Assembly (NCBI GenBank): GCA_028532985.1
Contig: JANCIK010000013.1
Location: 2,418,001 to 2,482,000 of the forward strand
Direction of reading: 5' to 3'
DNA from: Stropharia rugosoannulata
Taxonomy: Eukaryota; Basidiomycota; Agaricomycetes; Agaricales; Strophariaceae
DNA length: 64,000 bases
Shown here: positions 1 through 11,709 of the stretch, piece by piece
How the letters are laid out: each line of letters begins with the position of its first letter
Numbering within the stretch: the first letter of the stretch is position 1
The notes under the pieces: model-generated
The model's input: only the letters and a program-made list of their open reading frames with translations
Told to the model about the DNA's origin: nothing
The model's database searches: none
Made by a program: the position numbers and the translations under genes

Positions 1-587
1 ACGACCCCTTACGTTCCCGTTTACGACCTCAATAAATCTTCCATTTTTGCAAAATTACGTTCTAGTTGACGAGGTCATTGCATATCTCTCTCACTCTCGC
101 TATTCACACAACGCCATCATACATACCCCATTCCTATTCCCTTCTTACTCTACGCACATTATACGTCCAGTTTAAGGGCTAGTTTATATATTGTTTAGTG
201 TCTGCCACTAGTGTCTTCTAGATACCGCCCCGATCTCGCTTTTACAAACACATCACATCTATACCTACGGAACCATCATCGTTACTTGGCACATAGTACA
301 CCTACGCTGCGCTGTGTTATACGTAGATCTATCTATGCATCACTGCATTTTGCAATTCACTTCCGGGTCCGCAATACCTCAAGGCCTCAAAGGCCGCGGG
401 CCCCAGGCCTCGGACACAAAACATTCACAGGTACGTATTATATGTAAGGGAGAAATCCTTCTTCCTTTCCATCTTCCGCTCTCGTTTCTATTTTGTTTTC
501 AATATTATATCCCCACCCAACAAATCTCTCTGGCAAAAGGTTGACCGTTGCTAGATCCACATCCTCGAATGATGTATTCCCTTTTGA
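1..587. other. intergenic, no gene seen
   Basis: Only short overlapping open frames with no family resemblance and no convincing splice structure are present. The stretch lies 3' of the minus-strand membrane protein gene and probably holds its 3' UTR and flanking DNA. Confidence 0.5.
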
Positions 588-1962
588 TTACACAGCTGCA
601 ATCACTTCTTTTTCGTTTTGTGATTCGACTGTCGATCTGCCATCTGGTGCTATTATACTTCGACTGCTGCTCTCAATGTCATGATGGGTGCTTTCCACTA
701 TCATGGTAGACCTGGGTATTCCGATAGAGCGGTCGTGGAACTGAATGTTCGATACTTGGTCCCTGGAAGTGCTGCTTGACGTGCCGGAATGGAGTGACGC
801 GAGTGCGATTCGGGCTACCATGACAGTCGGCGCCATGCCCTTGTAAATCCCCATAATATCAGCCTATCGCTCATTTCATTTCCCACTACTAAGGCGAGTC
901 TACGCACCGATAGGGAGGTAAACAGCGTGCTTGTGTACTGCTGCATAGCAAACCAGGATGCCTGATCAGGCCGGATGGGCGACATGATGCTGCTTATGGC
1001 GTAGAGAAATGATATTACGGCGTACACAGCAGACGACTGCACGAGCAGCTCCAATATTCTCCGGAGACGTGTTCGCAAGGGCCCTGTGTCGTAGTCCGGG
1101 TCCTCGCGCCACATGGACTGTAGGCGGTATATCATCAGAAGCGTCGTAAGAGTCGTGGTGCCGAAGGACAGGAAAACGGCAACAGTGTAGACGTCGATGA
1201 AGACGATGGTGAAGCTGGCGATGGCTTGTCCTACTATGCCAGCTATGAAGAAACCTAAAAATCCGACAAGCGGGACAGTTTGATATAAGCTTTTAAGAGA
1301 GAATCACTGCGTCCTCACAGGTTTCTGCGATGAGAAGGAGCACGGACACGAACACTACTCTGCGTGAGCAGCCCCACATGCCGTAGCAGCGCCATATCTA
1401 GAAATTACATGAGCCACGAGTTGAATACAAATTGCAGTAGAAAGCCACTTCTACTACAGTGCACCTTACCAATAAAACGTCTGCAGCGACAGCCTCTACT
1501 CCAGCAGCGGCGGAGAACACAATATTAGCCCAGTTGATCTCACTGTCAACGAAAGAGATTCCTGGGTTCTCGGCCAGTGCTTGCGGATTCTTGATAAGTA
1601 TAAACCAGTCGATAGATGTCGATAAAACATTTGCGGCGTATAGAACTGTGATACTGATTATTACTATGTACTTCCCCGGGGATTTTCTGGTGTCTGTTAA
1701 GGTTAGGTACTTAGGGACATGTACTACCACAAGGATGGCATCTCAGTAGAGTCTAGACCTACTGTACAAGTACATGGTTCCGATATAAATGCATGTGTAA
1801 AGCCCTATTTTAATATAAAAACGAGAAATTAAGATAAGGGTTGCAGTTTTGAAGATGTAACACACCGGTTAGTAGAATACTGAGTAATGCAGCATTAAAC
1901 TCTGCATTTACGTCGGCCAAAATGACGGATATAGGGGGGATAGCAATTCCATTGACAGACAT
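588..1962 (-). CDS. multi-pass (about 7 TM) membrane protein
   Basis: A spliced gene on the minus strand. The ATG at 1962 opens an exon (MSVNGIAIPPISVILADVNAEF) leading into the first hydrophobic segment. Later exons hold a long hydrophobic stretch at about 1480-1690, then DVLLIWRCYGMWGC and FVSVLLLIAET (about 1320-1480), a further TM stretch near 1140-1255, and a segment ending QQYTSTLFTSLS. A 47-nt intron (GTGCGTAG...ATAG) near 866-912 joins this to ADIMGIYKGMAPTVMVARIAL and a Ser-rich polar tail that ends at 588. The D-x3-WRCY-x2-W motif, the GMAPT-x-MVAR motif and the polar C-tail match a very common family of basidiomycete seven-helix plasma-membrane proteins of unknown function. I cannot name a ligand. 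Exact exon borders in the middle are approximate. Confidence 0.72.
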
Positions 1963-2431
1963 GGTTTGGTAGATGCAGAAGGGAAGACTTCATCGAAAAC
2001 ATAATCGTAGAGGAACTAAATAGTATGGTATTGGTAGATATACTTAGCTTGCTTAAAGATATGTTACTGACAAGCCTATTAAGGGGTATTTGATAGATTT
2101 ACACGAGGATTAATGTATTGGAGAAGAAGTTTGGAAGGAACTATCACAAACCTTGACATATTGGCGTGAGAAAAGTACGGTTCTCACTGTCTAACAGTCA
2201 ACAGATGTATCATTTACATCTTATTTACATTTACATCAGTCCTTTTACTACTAGTGATAGATTGAAGCTATAGCAGCCCTTTGTGCTCAACCTCGCAAAT
2301 ATAATATATGAGTATATGTTATCTAATTACATGTCATAGCTGGAATTCGAAGACAGGAGTACTCAACTTGCTCTAATAGTCTATGCCAAAAAACTTAGTA
2401 TATGGCACGGCTTTATCATATGGTTCCGCCC
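1963..2431. promoter_or_regulatory. upstream region of membrane protein gene
   Basis: AT-rich host DNA without an open frame between the start of the 7-TM gene and the left end of the outer transposon. It presumably holds that gene's promoter. The transposon lies about 475 bp upstream of the ATG. Confidence 0.4.
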
Positions 2432-2438
2432 ACTTTAA
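2432..2438. repeat. 7-bp target-site duplication of outer KDZ element, left copy
   Basis: ACTTTAA directly precedes the left terminal repeat. The identical 7-mer follows the right terminal repeat at 49589-49595. Both lie at exactly the same distance (45 bases) from the aligned ACACA core of the inverted repeats. The inner KDZ element also makes a 7-bp duplication. Confidence 0.75.
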
Positions 2439-2518
2439 CACCTCATCTCACTCCCTCAATGCAAGATATACTCTGACTACACAGAGGGTTTAATGCAACA
2501 GAGACTGTAACCATAGAG
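2439..2518 (+). repeat. left terminal inverted repeat of KDZ-O
   Basis: Aligns without gaps to the reverse complement of 49509-49588. About 53 of 80 positions match, including an unbroken TTTAATGCAACAG core and the flanking ACTGTAAC. The outermost 20 bases are only weakly conserved (about 7 of 20). Confidence 0.7.
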
Positions 2519-3437
2519 GCCATTCAACACTATAGTGATGCATTATCTGTCCGCCCCTGCCACCTCACCCAGCACACTGGTGCATCATTTGACCGTATGC
2601 CCTGATGCAACATGATCTTGGGTCCTCCCGTCCCCCGGCGCCGTATCCCGTCCATCCTTTGGCCCGGAGAGGCATCCGGTTCGGTCCCGTAGGGTCGAGC
2701 TCCCCGTCATTCATTGATGCGCTCTTGATGCGCCGGGCGCCCTTTATGAACCACTTTGTTGCTGCACGGCCAATGCGTGGTTGCACGGTTTGGTCTATTT
2801 TTGCCAGGTAAGTGGGCTGGCCAGGCTTGGACCAGGCTACCCGTGGTTCGCACTCGTTACCCCTTCACTTAGCCTGCGGGATACCTCCTACCTAATCATC
2901 CCTTGTCGGCAGCTGTGTTTTTTACTTACTTGCATCTTGCAAATATATGTTTTAGTTTTCAATATGGATTGCACGCGGCGCCTACCAGTGAGTCCAGTGA
3001 GCTGTTACAAGCTCTCGTTGCATCACCGTAGGTGAAATTTTACTTACAACTCGTTTGTAACCTTTGTCTTGCATCATTGCTAACGCCTAAGAGGCTCTTC
3101 CGTTGCATCAGCAGCTGTATGTATCTGTTTCGTGTGTGTGTGTGTGTGCTAATTACCAACAAGAGTCCTGTTGCATCACCTAGCGTTAATCGGAGCCTTA
3201 CATTCGCTTTGCATTACTGCCAAAATACCGCTATCATAAATAATCAAGAAGGTATTATTATATATATACATTGTAAGATATAAATGTCACCAAGACTAAA
3301 TAATGCAGAACAACAAGAAACAAAGATTAGCATCAAGAAAGGGGTATATGAGGAGGATATATGTCTTTATATGCGCACACTGCACGAAGTTATTCATGTG
3401 AGAACAAATTAAATGTGAAACTGGGAATAGAACATAC
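2519..3437. promoter_or_regulatory. left subterminal region of KDZ-O with TTGCATCA repeats
   Basis: No convincing gene. It contains exact TGATGCAA/TTGCATCA copies near 2603, 3018, 3069, 3103 and 3171, related forms near 2534 and 2579, GATGCGC variants near 2716, and a (GT)n run near 3133. A short terminal exon of the HMG-like gene may end near 3244. Subterminal repeat arrays of this kind are usually binding sites for transposon-encoded proteins. Confidence 0.6.
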
Positions 3438-6400
3438 CGCTTAGTTGTTTTCTTCTCATTTCCTGGCGCTTCCTCTGCAAACTTCCGCTTGATTTTCAAG
3501 TCCGGCACAGAACGGAGCATAGCTGCCAGCGTCCTCGTGAGATCGAAGGTGAATAAATTCCATTCATTTGAGCAGTCGTCCTGGTAGACCGTGCGGGTCA
3601 GAGTACTGCAGCCCCACCAGGCGGCCAGTGTCATCAAAGAAACAAGGCCATTAGGACCTGCTCGAAGGAGGGGGCGCCAAGAACCCTCTGGCAGTTCATA
3701 CATACATATAGGCATAGGCGACGAATCCGAACGACGCTCTGCTGGTTGAATGGCATGCCACCATTTCACCAAAGCAATGCCGAACTCCGCTGAGTCACTG
3801 ATTGACGGCTGAGCTTCATAATTTCGTGCGCCGTTACGGTTCTTCTGAAGAAACTTACTCCATTCGTCCGGGCGTAAGTTAACTTCGGGAAGGGCGCCCT
3901 GAAACAGACAGGTATTGCATCATATGAGGTATAAACTTGCGTACAAGTAGATTGGGCTCATACCTTTGTACCAGAAATGACACCATACCCTAACTTGGAT
4001 TCGATTTCAAACCACAGAGTCACGCACGATTTCCAGTTGTCGCCTAGCCCGTCCGAATGTAATAACATGTTCTCCTTGGCTGAAGTTGCCCAGGAAGGAG
4101 GCTGGTCTGGAGGAATATTCTCTTTCCCCACCGCTAGCTTCTTTGCCTGGTCACTGCCGATGCTGTTCATCTGGTCGGTTCGCGTGGATGGTTTGATTTT
4201 CCGTTTACTTCGAGGCGCTGACGATTCCTGTTGATAAGCAAGTGTAAATTTAGTTCGTTGAATGTCAGTCAAATGAATTAACTGACCGATTGGTCCACAG
4301 CAGCCAGCGGATTGACCGCTGATTGACTATGCAGTGTATTTTGTACCGCGAGGGAAGACGGCGACAACGGTGCACTTGGCTTTACGGTCTGAGATGGAGC
4401 ACTTGGCACTGTTGGTTGTTGCGGACAGGCAGCTGAGCCTACATGAGGCTTAGGTGAAGCTGGCAGACAGACATCACCAACATAGTTCGGATTAATTGGA
4501 GCCTCCGGTAGGCAAGGGGCTGGATGGTCGCTGCTGCCCGAACCATCCGTCATGGGCTCGGTGTGGGTTAATGATACATTGACATGTTCAGAATGATCTA
4601 TTGTGTCGTTAATTAGTGAGTAGGTATCATAGAGATTAAAAGGCTTACTTCGAGAGGTGGCTGAAGGTATTGAAACTTTAGCAAGTCGAACGGTGATGCA
4701 ATATACATGACTCACTGGTAGCATTCATTGACGGGCAGAGTGATGCATCACTGGGAAGGGTACCTAATAATACACAAACTTTACCGTTGCTCAGGTATAC
4801 TGATGCATCAACAAACGACTTACTTCTCATATTGCTTACATTTGCGAGCGGAGCTAGGTTGAAGTGTCATCAGTATAGGTAGGTTAATCTACATAGTGAA
4901 ATAAACATACTGGCAGCGATGTTAACATTTGTAAACCAGGCTGATCCATGAGCTTGAGCAGGTCAGTACTGCTGATGTTCATCAACGGTCAATATGAACT
5001 TACCATTGGGTACTTCTCCCAAGCGCAGATCGGTTTGCGTTTCGGGTGTGTAATCACTTGGAACTGTTGATTAATTAGCTTGCGCAATGAAATGGAAAGG
5101 AAAGAAACATACTGTCAAATAGCGACATATCAAAGTCGTCAGAATTGAGATATTCTAGGAAGCTATTCCCTGCCTCGATTACGTCTTGAGTCGGATTACC
5201 GGCAGACGTCAGTGTCTTCATAACATCCTCGTCTGACATGCCTACGAAGACGTCCTGGCCTCCAGCCTCCGGAGTACGATGATTGATATTTGCTAGATGA
5301 ACAGTAAGATGATGATGCGGCATCACACTGATGCAAAACTTTACCATATCCAGTGCTCTCGTTGCCACTCATCACCGTTGTTATGAGTGGGACATACAAT
5401 CACTAGTGATGCAACACGTACTGAACAGCGCATGAGCGATCCCAGATCCAGCCTCGCCAATGTTCGCTGTGCATCATGAGTCTCGCAGTGATGCATCAGT
5501 ATAATGCAAGACTTACCATAGGCAATCTGCTGACTGTCGTTGCTACTCAAGGTGGTCACTGCAGGGGGTATATAGGTCTGGGGATCTACATGTCTTTGTG
5601 AGTGGATCATCCAAACCCAGTGATACAATACGCACTAAGTAACCTATCAGCCAGCCCAAATCCGGCGCTACCGACGCTTGCTGTACATCATAAGTCTCGC
5701 CGCGATGCCTCAGTAAGATGCAAGACTTACCACAGGTGATCTGCTGGCCCTCGTTGTCACTCAAAGTGGTCGCTGCAGAGGGTATATAGGCCTGGATATC
5801 TCCAAACGTTGTCCCAGCTTGAGCTGGTTCCTTGTGAGCTATTTCAGTTGTAGTACAGTTTGTTGTTGCAGTAGCCGGCGAACACTCATGAGGGGTGAAC
5901 TCGGTAGATGATGCAGAAGGACCGGCAGTGCGCTGTTCTGTCTCTGCCGGTAATACAGGAGGGGTTGGTGGTTTGGCAGTTGGGGCGGACTCGGTCAACG
6001 ATGCGGGAGGGCTGGCAGTGATAATTGGGGTGGACGCTATCGGTAATGCAGGAGGGGTCGCTGGGTTGACTGTTGTGGAGGACACGGTCGACGATATGGG
6101 AGGGATGATGGACGTATTTTGTTCAGTACCTGAGGCCGCCGAATTGGAAGTAGGCGCTGACGCCTCTGGCATGGCATTGGCAAACACTGTCAGACGTGTT
6201 GTCAGTCAGCGCAGGCGCGGAGATTTCAAGCCACGCACACCCTTTTCCACAAGGGCCTTCTTCCCTTTCAAATTTTTGTCTTTGCACGACTTGTTCTTCC
6301 TTTCATCGGACAAGGAAACATTCTGGCCAAATTTCAGTATACGCTATGACAGATGTTGTTGCAGTGAATACGCACGGCGACAGAAGGTTCCTTTTTTGAA

Positions 6401-7506
6401 ATTTCAGCAGGGTAAAGACTGCGCGATGCCTGCACTTCGGGTGCTATAGGATGACGCTGTTAAACAGACGCTTTTACTTACATTTCTTCCCACATTTACA
6501 ATAAAGCTTTGTCAGGTAATCGGTGTACGGATCTCCCAACATGTCGTCATACGCGGGGTAGGCCTGGCCGAAGTCCTGATCCGACTCAACTCCATTACAA
6601 TGTAAGCTGGTATATAGCGATCAGATCAGATTGCTAATTTCACGCAAGACATAAACATATGAACTTACCTGCGCACTGCAATTTCGCCTCCGGCCAAGGG
6701 ATGCGGACCGCCCATCATAATGGTGAATGACCAGCCGCTTATGGTGGCCAGCGCATCCAGACTTTCTGTAATAATTCGTGGTAATTCCTCGATAGCGCTA
6801 AATATAATATTAGTTTTGAAGTGCCGTGCCAACACATAGACCGTACCGGAGATACTGTTCCGGTGTCCGAGTTACTGTTTCGTCGTTGTCGTCGTTCGTG
6901 TTCTTAGTTTCTTCTATCCTTTGAAGGATCTCCTCTTGGACTGATGGATCTTCTTCATCGTAAAGTTGCTTAGAGTATTGGTTAATGAGCTGAAGTCGGC
7001 GACCATGTGTGATTGTGCCTTCTGCTTTGAGCACCTGATTGACTAGGGGTTGAATCTTTTCGGTATAGTACAGCTTAGCATACATTTCATAAGGCTTCAG
7101 AATACGCGTCTTCTTGCGCACGAGTTGTAGTAAAGCCGATGTTGTCCGCCGGCAAGTCCTAGAAGCCGGATTAGATCGCCATCTAAACCAATTTTGTATT
7201 TGCTGTATAAGATAACGATTGAAATTAGATTGTGTATAAGTAAGTAAAGTCTATTTGATATCTTACTGAGATACGCGCTTCAATCGCTTCTTGGACCGCT
7301 TTGATCTGATCTTGAGTGTAACTGGCTTTCGCGAGACCAGGGTACAACTGTTCTTGCTCTGGCCATTTTTTAAACCATTCGTCGTTGACCGAGTCCCAAA
7401 AAACTGTATAAGACTTTCTATCGGCTGTCCTACACATGCGGAACTGCTCTACGTAACCCTCTAAAAAGGCTGTCTGGTCGATTGTTGCCCACGGTTTGCG
7501 GGGCAT
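3438..7506 (-). CDS. KDZ-associated HMG-like protein, multi-exon
   Basis: The start ATG is at 7506. Exon 1 (MPRKPWATIDQTAFLEGYVE...) joins through a GTAAGA...CAG intron to QIQNWFRWRS and a basic helical stretch (KPYEMYAKLYYTEKIQPLVNQ, about 7050-7110). That layout, N-terminal W-rich helices then xNWF then a YxxYAKLYYxEKI block, is the divergent HMG-like protein that accompanies KDZ and related elements in basidiomycetes. Later exons hold SGWSFTIMMGGPHPLAGGEI (near 6700), a Lys-rich block near 6230-6330, a Pro/Thr/Ser-rich linker (5800-6187), a tandemly duplicated exon unit (5270-5800), and a C-terminal block with WWHAIQPAERR and LRAGPNGLVSLMTLAAWWG (about 3580-3770). The middle exons are uncertain, and some may be decayed. 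It is predicted to bind DNA in the nucleus. Confidence 0.6.
5270..5800 (-). repeat. tandemly repeated exon-intron unit inside the HMG-like gene
   Basis: Three diverged copies of a roughly 200-bp unit. Each has an exon end encoding xxYIPxAxTTLSxNxxQQIxxGKS-like residues, a donor site, then an intron start containing GCATCA/TGATGCA motifs and a segment encoding CETxDxQ. The first two copies (about 5490-5600 and 5695-5800) are clear; the third (about 5325-5400) is degenerate. Confidence 0.6.
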
Positions 7507-7823
7507 CTATAATTAAGTAATTAAGAATAGATTGTATGTTCTTTCTCGAGAAATACTCGTACTTTTTAAGCGTTGAGTGCTTGATATTCCGTTTGGTGTG
7601 TCTTGCAATATGGACAACTGGATAGCTGATGCAACGATTTTTTTTCTATAGACACTACGAAGGCCTGGCAGATGGAAGACATGTACTGTGCAGCTTTGCG
7701 GATCCCAATCAGCCACCGCTTTTTAAATGAAACCTTAATCCAAGGGATTTAAAGTGCAGCAGTCTCCCATTTTTCAAGCTTACTCCCCTTGACCTACTAC
7801 ACCCATAAACGCACTCATCTTAC
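7507..7823. promoter_or_regulatory. divergent promoter region
   Basis: A 317-bp gap between the start codons of the HMG-like gene (-) and the viroplasmin-like gene (+). No further open frame is credible here, so it is probably a shared bidirectional promoter. Confidence 0.4.
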
Positions 7824-8864
7824 ATGACTGACCAGTCGAACAAGCCTGCTGGAGAGATGTCTCCACCTCGGGACGCCCCTCCAGTAAACTTGAGTGATTT
7901 GCTTCATGCGATGACGGCTATCGTACTCCACACTGGAAGAGGTGAGGATACCGTGCTGTGGACAAATCTACATGCTAATCTCTCCGTCCTTTTTTTTTTT
8001 GTAGACTTCGCGCTTCCTCATCCTGAACAGTGGGGCGCTATTCTTACCACTGCCGAGAACGGCAATCATACCGGTTAGTAGCAAGGACAACTCCATTTAA
8101 CATCATGAAGACTGACCTGCGTACTATAGCTGCAACTGCCAATGAGCAGGAATGCCCCTGCAATGTCTCTGTGCCCATTGCCACCGGGACCACCACCGCA
8201 GCTGCTGCTGCACCAGCGGCTGTGACTCCTACCGTCGCGGCTCCCGCTGTCATGACGTTTGCGACTGCCGCAGCTCCCGCCTCTGCAACCGTCGCGGCTC
8301 CCGCGGCTCCTGCGGCTGTGACGTCTACTGTCGCGGCTTCCACTCCATCTGCGGCTTCCGCCACCGACACCTTGACAGGGTTGTTCCAGGGCCTGAGTGT
8401 TGGTACCCCACCCGTCCCAGGACATCCTACGTACTTTGAGGGTGCAGTGCGCAATGTTCCCGACAGCGTGGACATCAATGACCCCACCGTGAGGTGGTAC
8501 GCTGTGACCGCGGGAACTCAAGTAGGCGTATTTGCCCATTGGTAAGTTTACTAGATGTCCTCAAAACTGTAGATTTAATCTCACATTGTCTCATGGCAGG
8601 CACACCGTCGCCCCTCGTGTAATGGGCATTGGCAGCGCCTGTTTTACTAGGTACTCCACCAAGGCGGAGGCCGATGCAGCGTTCGATGATGCGGTTCTGC
8701 GCAGCACCGTGCGCATTTTGCACGCACCCTCCGTCTTGTACCCTTCTGTTCCACCGGGTGGTCCTGGTGGTCCTGGTGGCTCTGGTGGCTCTGGTGGCTC
8801 TGGTGGCTCTGGTGGTTCTGGCAGTCCCGGAACTGCTGGTGCTGGTGCCGGCATTACCGTATAA
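7824..8864 (+). CDS. RNase H1 N-terminal/viroplasmin-like domain protein with Gly-Pro/Ser repeats
   Basis: Spliced plus-strand gene starting at the ATG at 7824, with three short introns. The donor ggtgag near 7940 joins a poly-T/TAG acceptor before ACTTCGCG, the second runs from about 8074 to CTATAG near 8130, and the third lies at 8542-8599 (CATTG|GTAAGT...GGCAG). After splicing, WYAVTAGTQVGVFAHW joins HTVAPRVMGIGSACFTRYSTKAEADAAF. This is the small WYxV-G-x2-G-x(2)-W...F-x-S/T-K-x2-A-x2-F fold shared by the RNase H1 N-terminus and caulimovirus P6, which binds RNA-DNA hybrids or dsRNA. It is preceded by an Ala/Val/Pro/Thr-rich linker and followed by about ten GGP/GGS triplets. The role in the transposon is unknown; nucleic-acid binding is likely. 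Confidence 0.7.
8758..8826 (+). repeat. 9-bp tandem GGTGGCTCT-type repeats
   Basis: About seven copies of a 9-bp unit encode GGP then GGS triplets at the C-terminal end of the viroplasmin-like protein. The copies are nearly identical in DNA, pointing to recent slippage expansion. Confidence 0.85.
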
Positions 8865-10154
8865 TTCGCCTGTGTATGTTTTCTCGTATCGTTGGCCTGC
8901 GCAACCCAGAATTTGCTCCGAAAATGTCGTTTGATCTATATGTGTTTGTTATCAAATGACAATGTGTTTGCTTATCGAATTACGTGCTCCTGTTGTCAAC
9001 ATCTTGTGCTCAATAATTCAGGGCGGAATGTGGTGAATACATCTGACATACGCATATATAATTGAACTTTGATTCGTACTTGTGCCTAATATGGCAAGTA
9101 CTACACAACACATAGTGCCCCGTCCTTGTGAAGTATGCCGCAACCTCCTCTCCTCGGTTTGAGGGTAGTTAGACGACTGAATAGTACTGCATTACTGCTT
9201 TCCATTTGTTATTGTTATATAGCTTATTTGCTTTCAACTGGCTTGTGGCACCTCAAACTAATACCAGTAAGTCATGATGATGATTAAATGTCACAAGAAT
9301 TTGACTGCAAAGTCTAGCCCCCGACGCTGATACGAGATAGGCTGTAGTAGTAAACTACAAGTAAACTACGCACACAACTATTAATGTGTACAGTACCTGA
9401 GTCCAAGCCACCCAAATTTTAAAATCCAATCTCAAGATGACAGGGATCTAGAGAGCGCAAGGAGAATGTATCCACATATTAACTCAAGAGTGAAAGGCTT
9501 GGGTCCTCATCGTTCATAGATCAGCCAGGTCAAATACATGACTGGGGCACAGTTTTAACTCACTCTATGTGCAGTAAATATGCCTGGAGACTTGTTTCTC
9601 ATTGTACTAGCTTCTCCAATGATGTATGTAGAGTAACAAATGAATATTATGTTGCTCAGTCGAGAAACTTCAGTGGATATTTATACACAACCTGATTGGC
9701 TGAACAACATCATTTTGCCATTAATGCTCTAAATATCGAAGGGCGAGGAACTGAGGTGTGCGTGTATGCTTATCATGCTACCAGGGTATATGCAGAGCTT
9801 TTTGTATGATGTTCACTCTCGGTTATCATATGTTATAAACCTATGTGTATTTCTCAGCGCCTATTTATTAGGCACACGATTGGTTCATCAATTTGCGTCA
9901 CTCCCCGGGTTCGGCGAGCACGGACATTACAACGTTGCTGTTCTTGACTGGCCTACCTATCACCTTCATTAATTATTAACTGTACAGTTGTAGGGACGGC
10001 TGCTACTCTGCCGATGTCAACAGCTTTTTTTGTCCTGTGCAAGCTGCGTAGTTGGTAGTTGCATTTGTCTCGGTTGATTAAAAGGTGAGAATTGTTTCGT
10101 CATCGTTGCTTGGCCTGAACTAAAGGGGATACCTCATGATCAGTTGACCTTAGT
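8865..10154. other. KDZ-O intergenic stretch, nothing recognised
   Basis: AT-rich DNA between two plus-strand genes of the outer transposon. It has no long open frame, no RNA gene and few copies of the element's TGATGCAA motif. Confidence 0.4.
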
Positions 10155-10435
10155 ATGACTTACACCAAGGACGAGATGCGAGCAATTAAAGAACTTGCGC
10201 CTCACTTCCGTGCGGCCGTTCGGAAAAACAGTGAGGAGGCCTTGCAAGACTTCTACAGCCGCGCCTACCATACCTGGTTTGATCACTGCCCTATGCCCCG
10301 TCCTTTTGGCATGGACCCAGAAGAATGGAAATGGAGAATGGGGAAGAAGCAGAAAGTATGTCCTCAATGTTACTCAATGTCATATTTTAGACTTGTTATG
10401 TCTGATTTTTTATTCCTGTCTGTCAGTACATCCGT
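10155..10435 (+). pseudogene. small KDZ-O gene, 5' part, broken by Gypsy insertion
   Basis: Exon 1 is 10155-10355 (ATG, 67 codons, Arg/Lys/Trp-rich, including MDPEEWKWRMGKKQK). A GTATGT...GTCAG intron (10356-10426) follows, then exon 2 starts TAC ATC CGT. The Gypsy LTR begins immediately after that CGT. Reading resumes in the same frame at 43381 and stops at 43434, so before the insertion this was an 87-residue protein. I recognise no domain; the basic, aromatic character suggests nucleic-acid binding. The break is total because 33 kb now separates the halves. Confidence 0.65.
10432..10435. repeat. 4-bp target-site duplication of Gypsy element, left copy
   Basis: CCGT precedes the TG that opens the left LTR and recurs at 43377-43380 after the CA that closes the right LTR. 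Ty3/Gypsy integrases typically duplicate 4-5 bp. Confidence 0.85.
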
Positions 10436-11029
10436 TGAGAGGTCTACTGCGTAGCTAGACTCGAAATCGCGAAACACCACACACACACACACCCAGCGGA
10501 GCGAGATCCTATCCCTTAGATCGAGCGAACGCCCTCAACTAAATGGTAGTATAATCTATGCTCTGCTCTGGTTCCCGTTCTGGGCGTGCGATGTGCGCAC
10601 CTCGTGTCCTCTAGTCCTTGTAATAGCAAGTAGTGCCTGCAAGTTCGTTTGTAAGGAGGGGTTTAATTCTAGTAAATCTCGGATAGAGCCCGGTTGCTAG
10701 TGGCGTGCGCTAGGCAAAATGATGAATGAAATAAGTTGTTTTTAGCGAACGGCTTCGCTGTGCGCACTTCCGGGTCTGGTGACCTCGTACGATGCGCGGA
10801 CTCTCCAAAGTCCAACAATCCCAAGACTCTCCAAAGTCTTTCACCCGGCGGTGCAGTCTCACAATCTAAACACTACAGTGCGAGTTTCCGTACACGGTTG
10901 TACTGACTCCTCACTGAGCTCTCCAAATGACCCGGTGGCCAGAAGCTATCCAAAACTCCTATGATTCACAAACACTTCACAGTTAAAACCCTAACAAAAG
11001 CTAAACACAGCCCGCTGACGGCCTGGGAC
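10436..11029 (-). repeat. left LTR of Gypsy element, first part (594 bp)
   Basis: Matches 42162-42755 with three differences. It begins TGAGAGGTC and is cut at CTGGGAC by KDZ-T; the rest resumes at 28199. It includes an (AC)n run near 10480. Confidence 0.95.
11023..11029. repeat. 7-bp target-site duplication of KDZ-T, left copy
   Basis: CTGGGAC is present once in the intact right LTR but on both sides of KDZ-T here (second copy 28192-28198). This gives a direct empty-site comparison. Confidence 0.95.
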
Positions 11030-11309
11030 CACATAGAACAGTCCCCTGGTACCGTACACTATAGTGTATTCGGGGACTATATATATACTATATGACATAA
11101 CATCATTCCTGCCAATTCTTTATTTAGATCTCTGCCATGTGTCATAGACGGATCCGGCGACTAAACGTCTACCGTAGGCTATAGCGTCATTCCGGCAGAA
11201 TGCGGGTTCCCAGCCACCGTTCCAGCTCGGCATCGGGCCGACACACCTCCCCTCGGAGGGTCGGTCGGTGCCCCGAGGTGTTGGTCGGTGGCAAGCTACC
11301 CAGACTCGG
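11030..11309 (+). repeat. left terminal inverted repeat of KDZ-T
   Basis: 280 bp, about 96% identical to the reverse complement of 27912-28191, with no gaps. It contains a 14-bp palindrome TACACTATAGTGTA near 11056 and, toward its inner end, clustered TCGGTCGG/CCGA motifs. Confidence 0.93.
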
Positions 11310-11709
11310 CTTGGTAATTAGCATCCTCAAAGCATCCCGATTGTTGTATAAGTAGGGGTTTTTAGTGCTCTTATATATATGATAGAGTAAAGTTACGACT
11401 GATATACCAGCTCCAACATCCTACACCTGTCCTCAGCGCCGGCCACCGGATCCAGACGGACACCGATATCGACCTTTTAGATATAAGCATTCTATGTTAG
11501 TTATTGTCTTTGCTCATTGAATGCATGTTGCTGTGATAGTAAGGTCGGCTAAATACTGGTGTTAATCAGACCTCTCCGACTACGCATCGGTATCCGATGA
11601 GTTCCATTTCGGCCCATCGGCACGTGACATTCGCGTTGAAGTTAAATTTTCTTACTACCCTACTACTTAGTATACTACTACGACCGTCCATTGCACTACA
11701 TCAGGTACC
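11310..11709 (+). promoter_or_regulatory. upstream region of the TET/JBP gene
   Basis: No gene. TATA-like stretches occur near 11345 (TATAAG) and 11370 (TATATATATG). A TCGG-TAT-CCGA site lies at 11587-11597. The start codon is at 11710. Confidence 0.5.

Noticed and set aside
2470..2490. Alternative left end of KDZ-O at ACACAGAGG
   Set aside because: No direct repeat flanks that position on both sides. Extending 40 bp outward reveals ACTTTAA on both sides in register, although terminal similarity there is weak.
8044..8854. Several long overlapping frames on both strands around 8.0-8.9 kb
   Set aside because: They are shadows created by the GC-rich Ala and Gly repeats; only the spliced plus-strand gene gives a recognisable domain.
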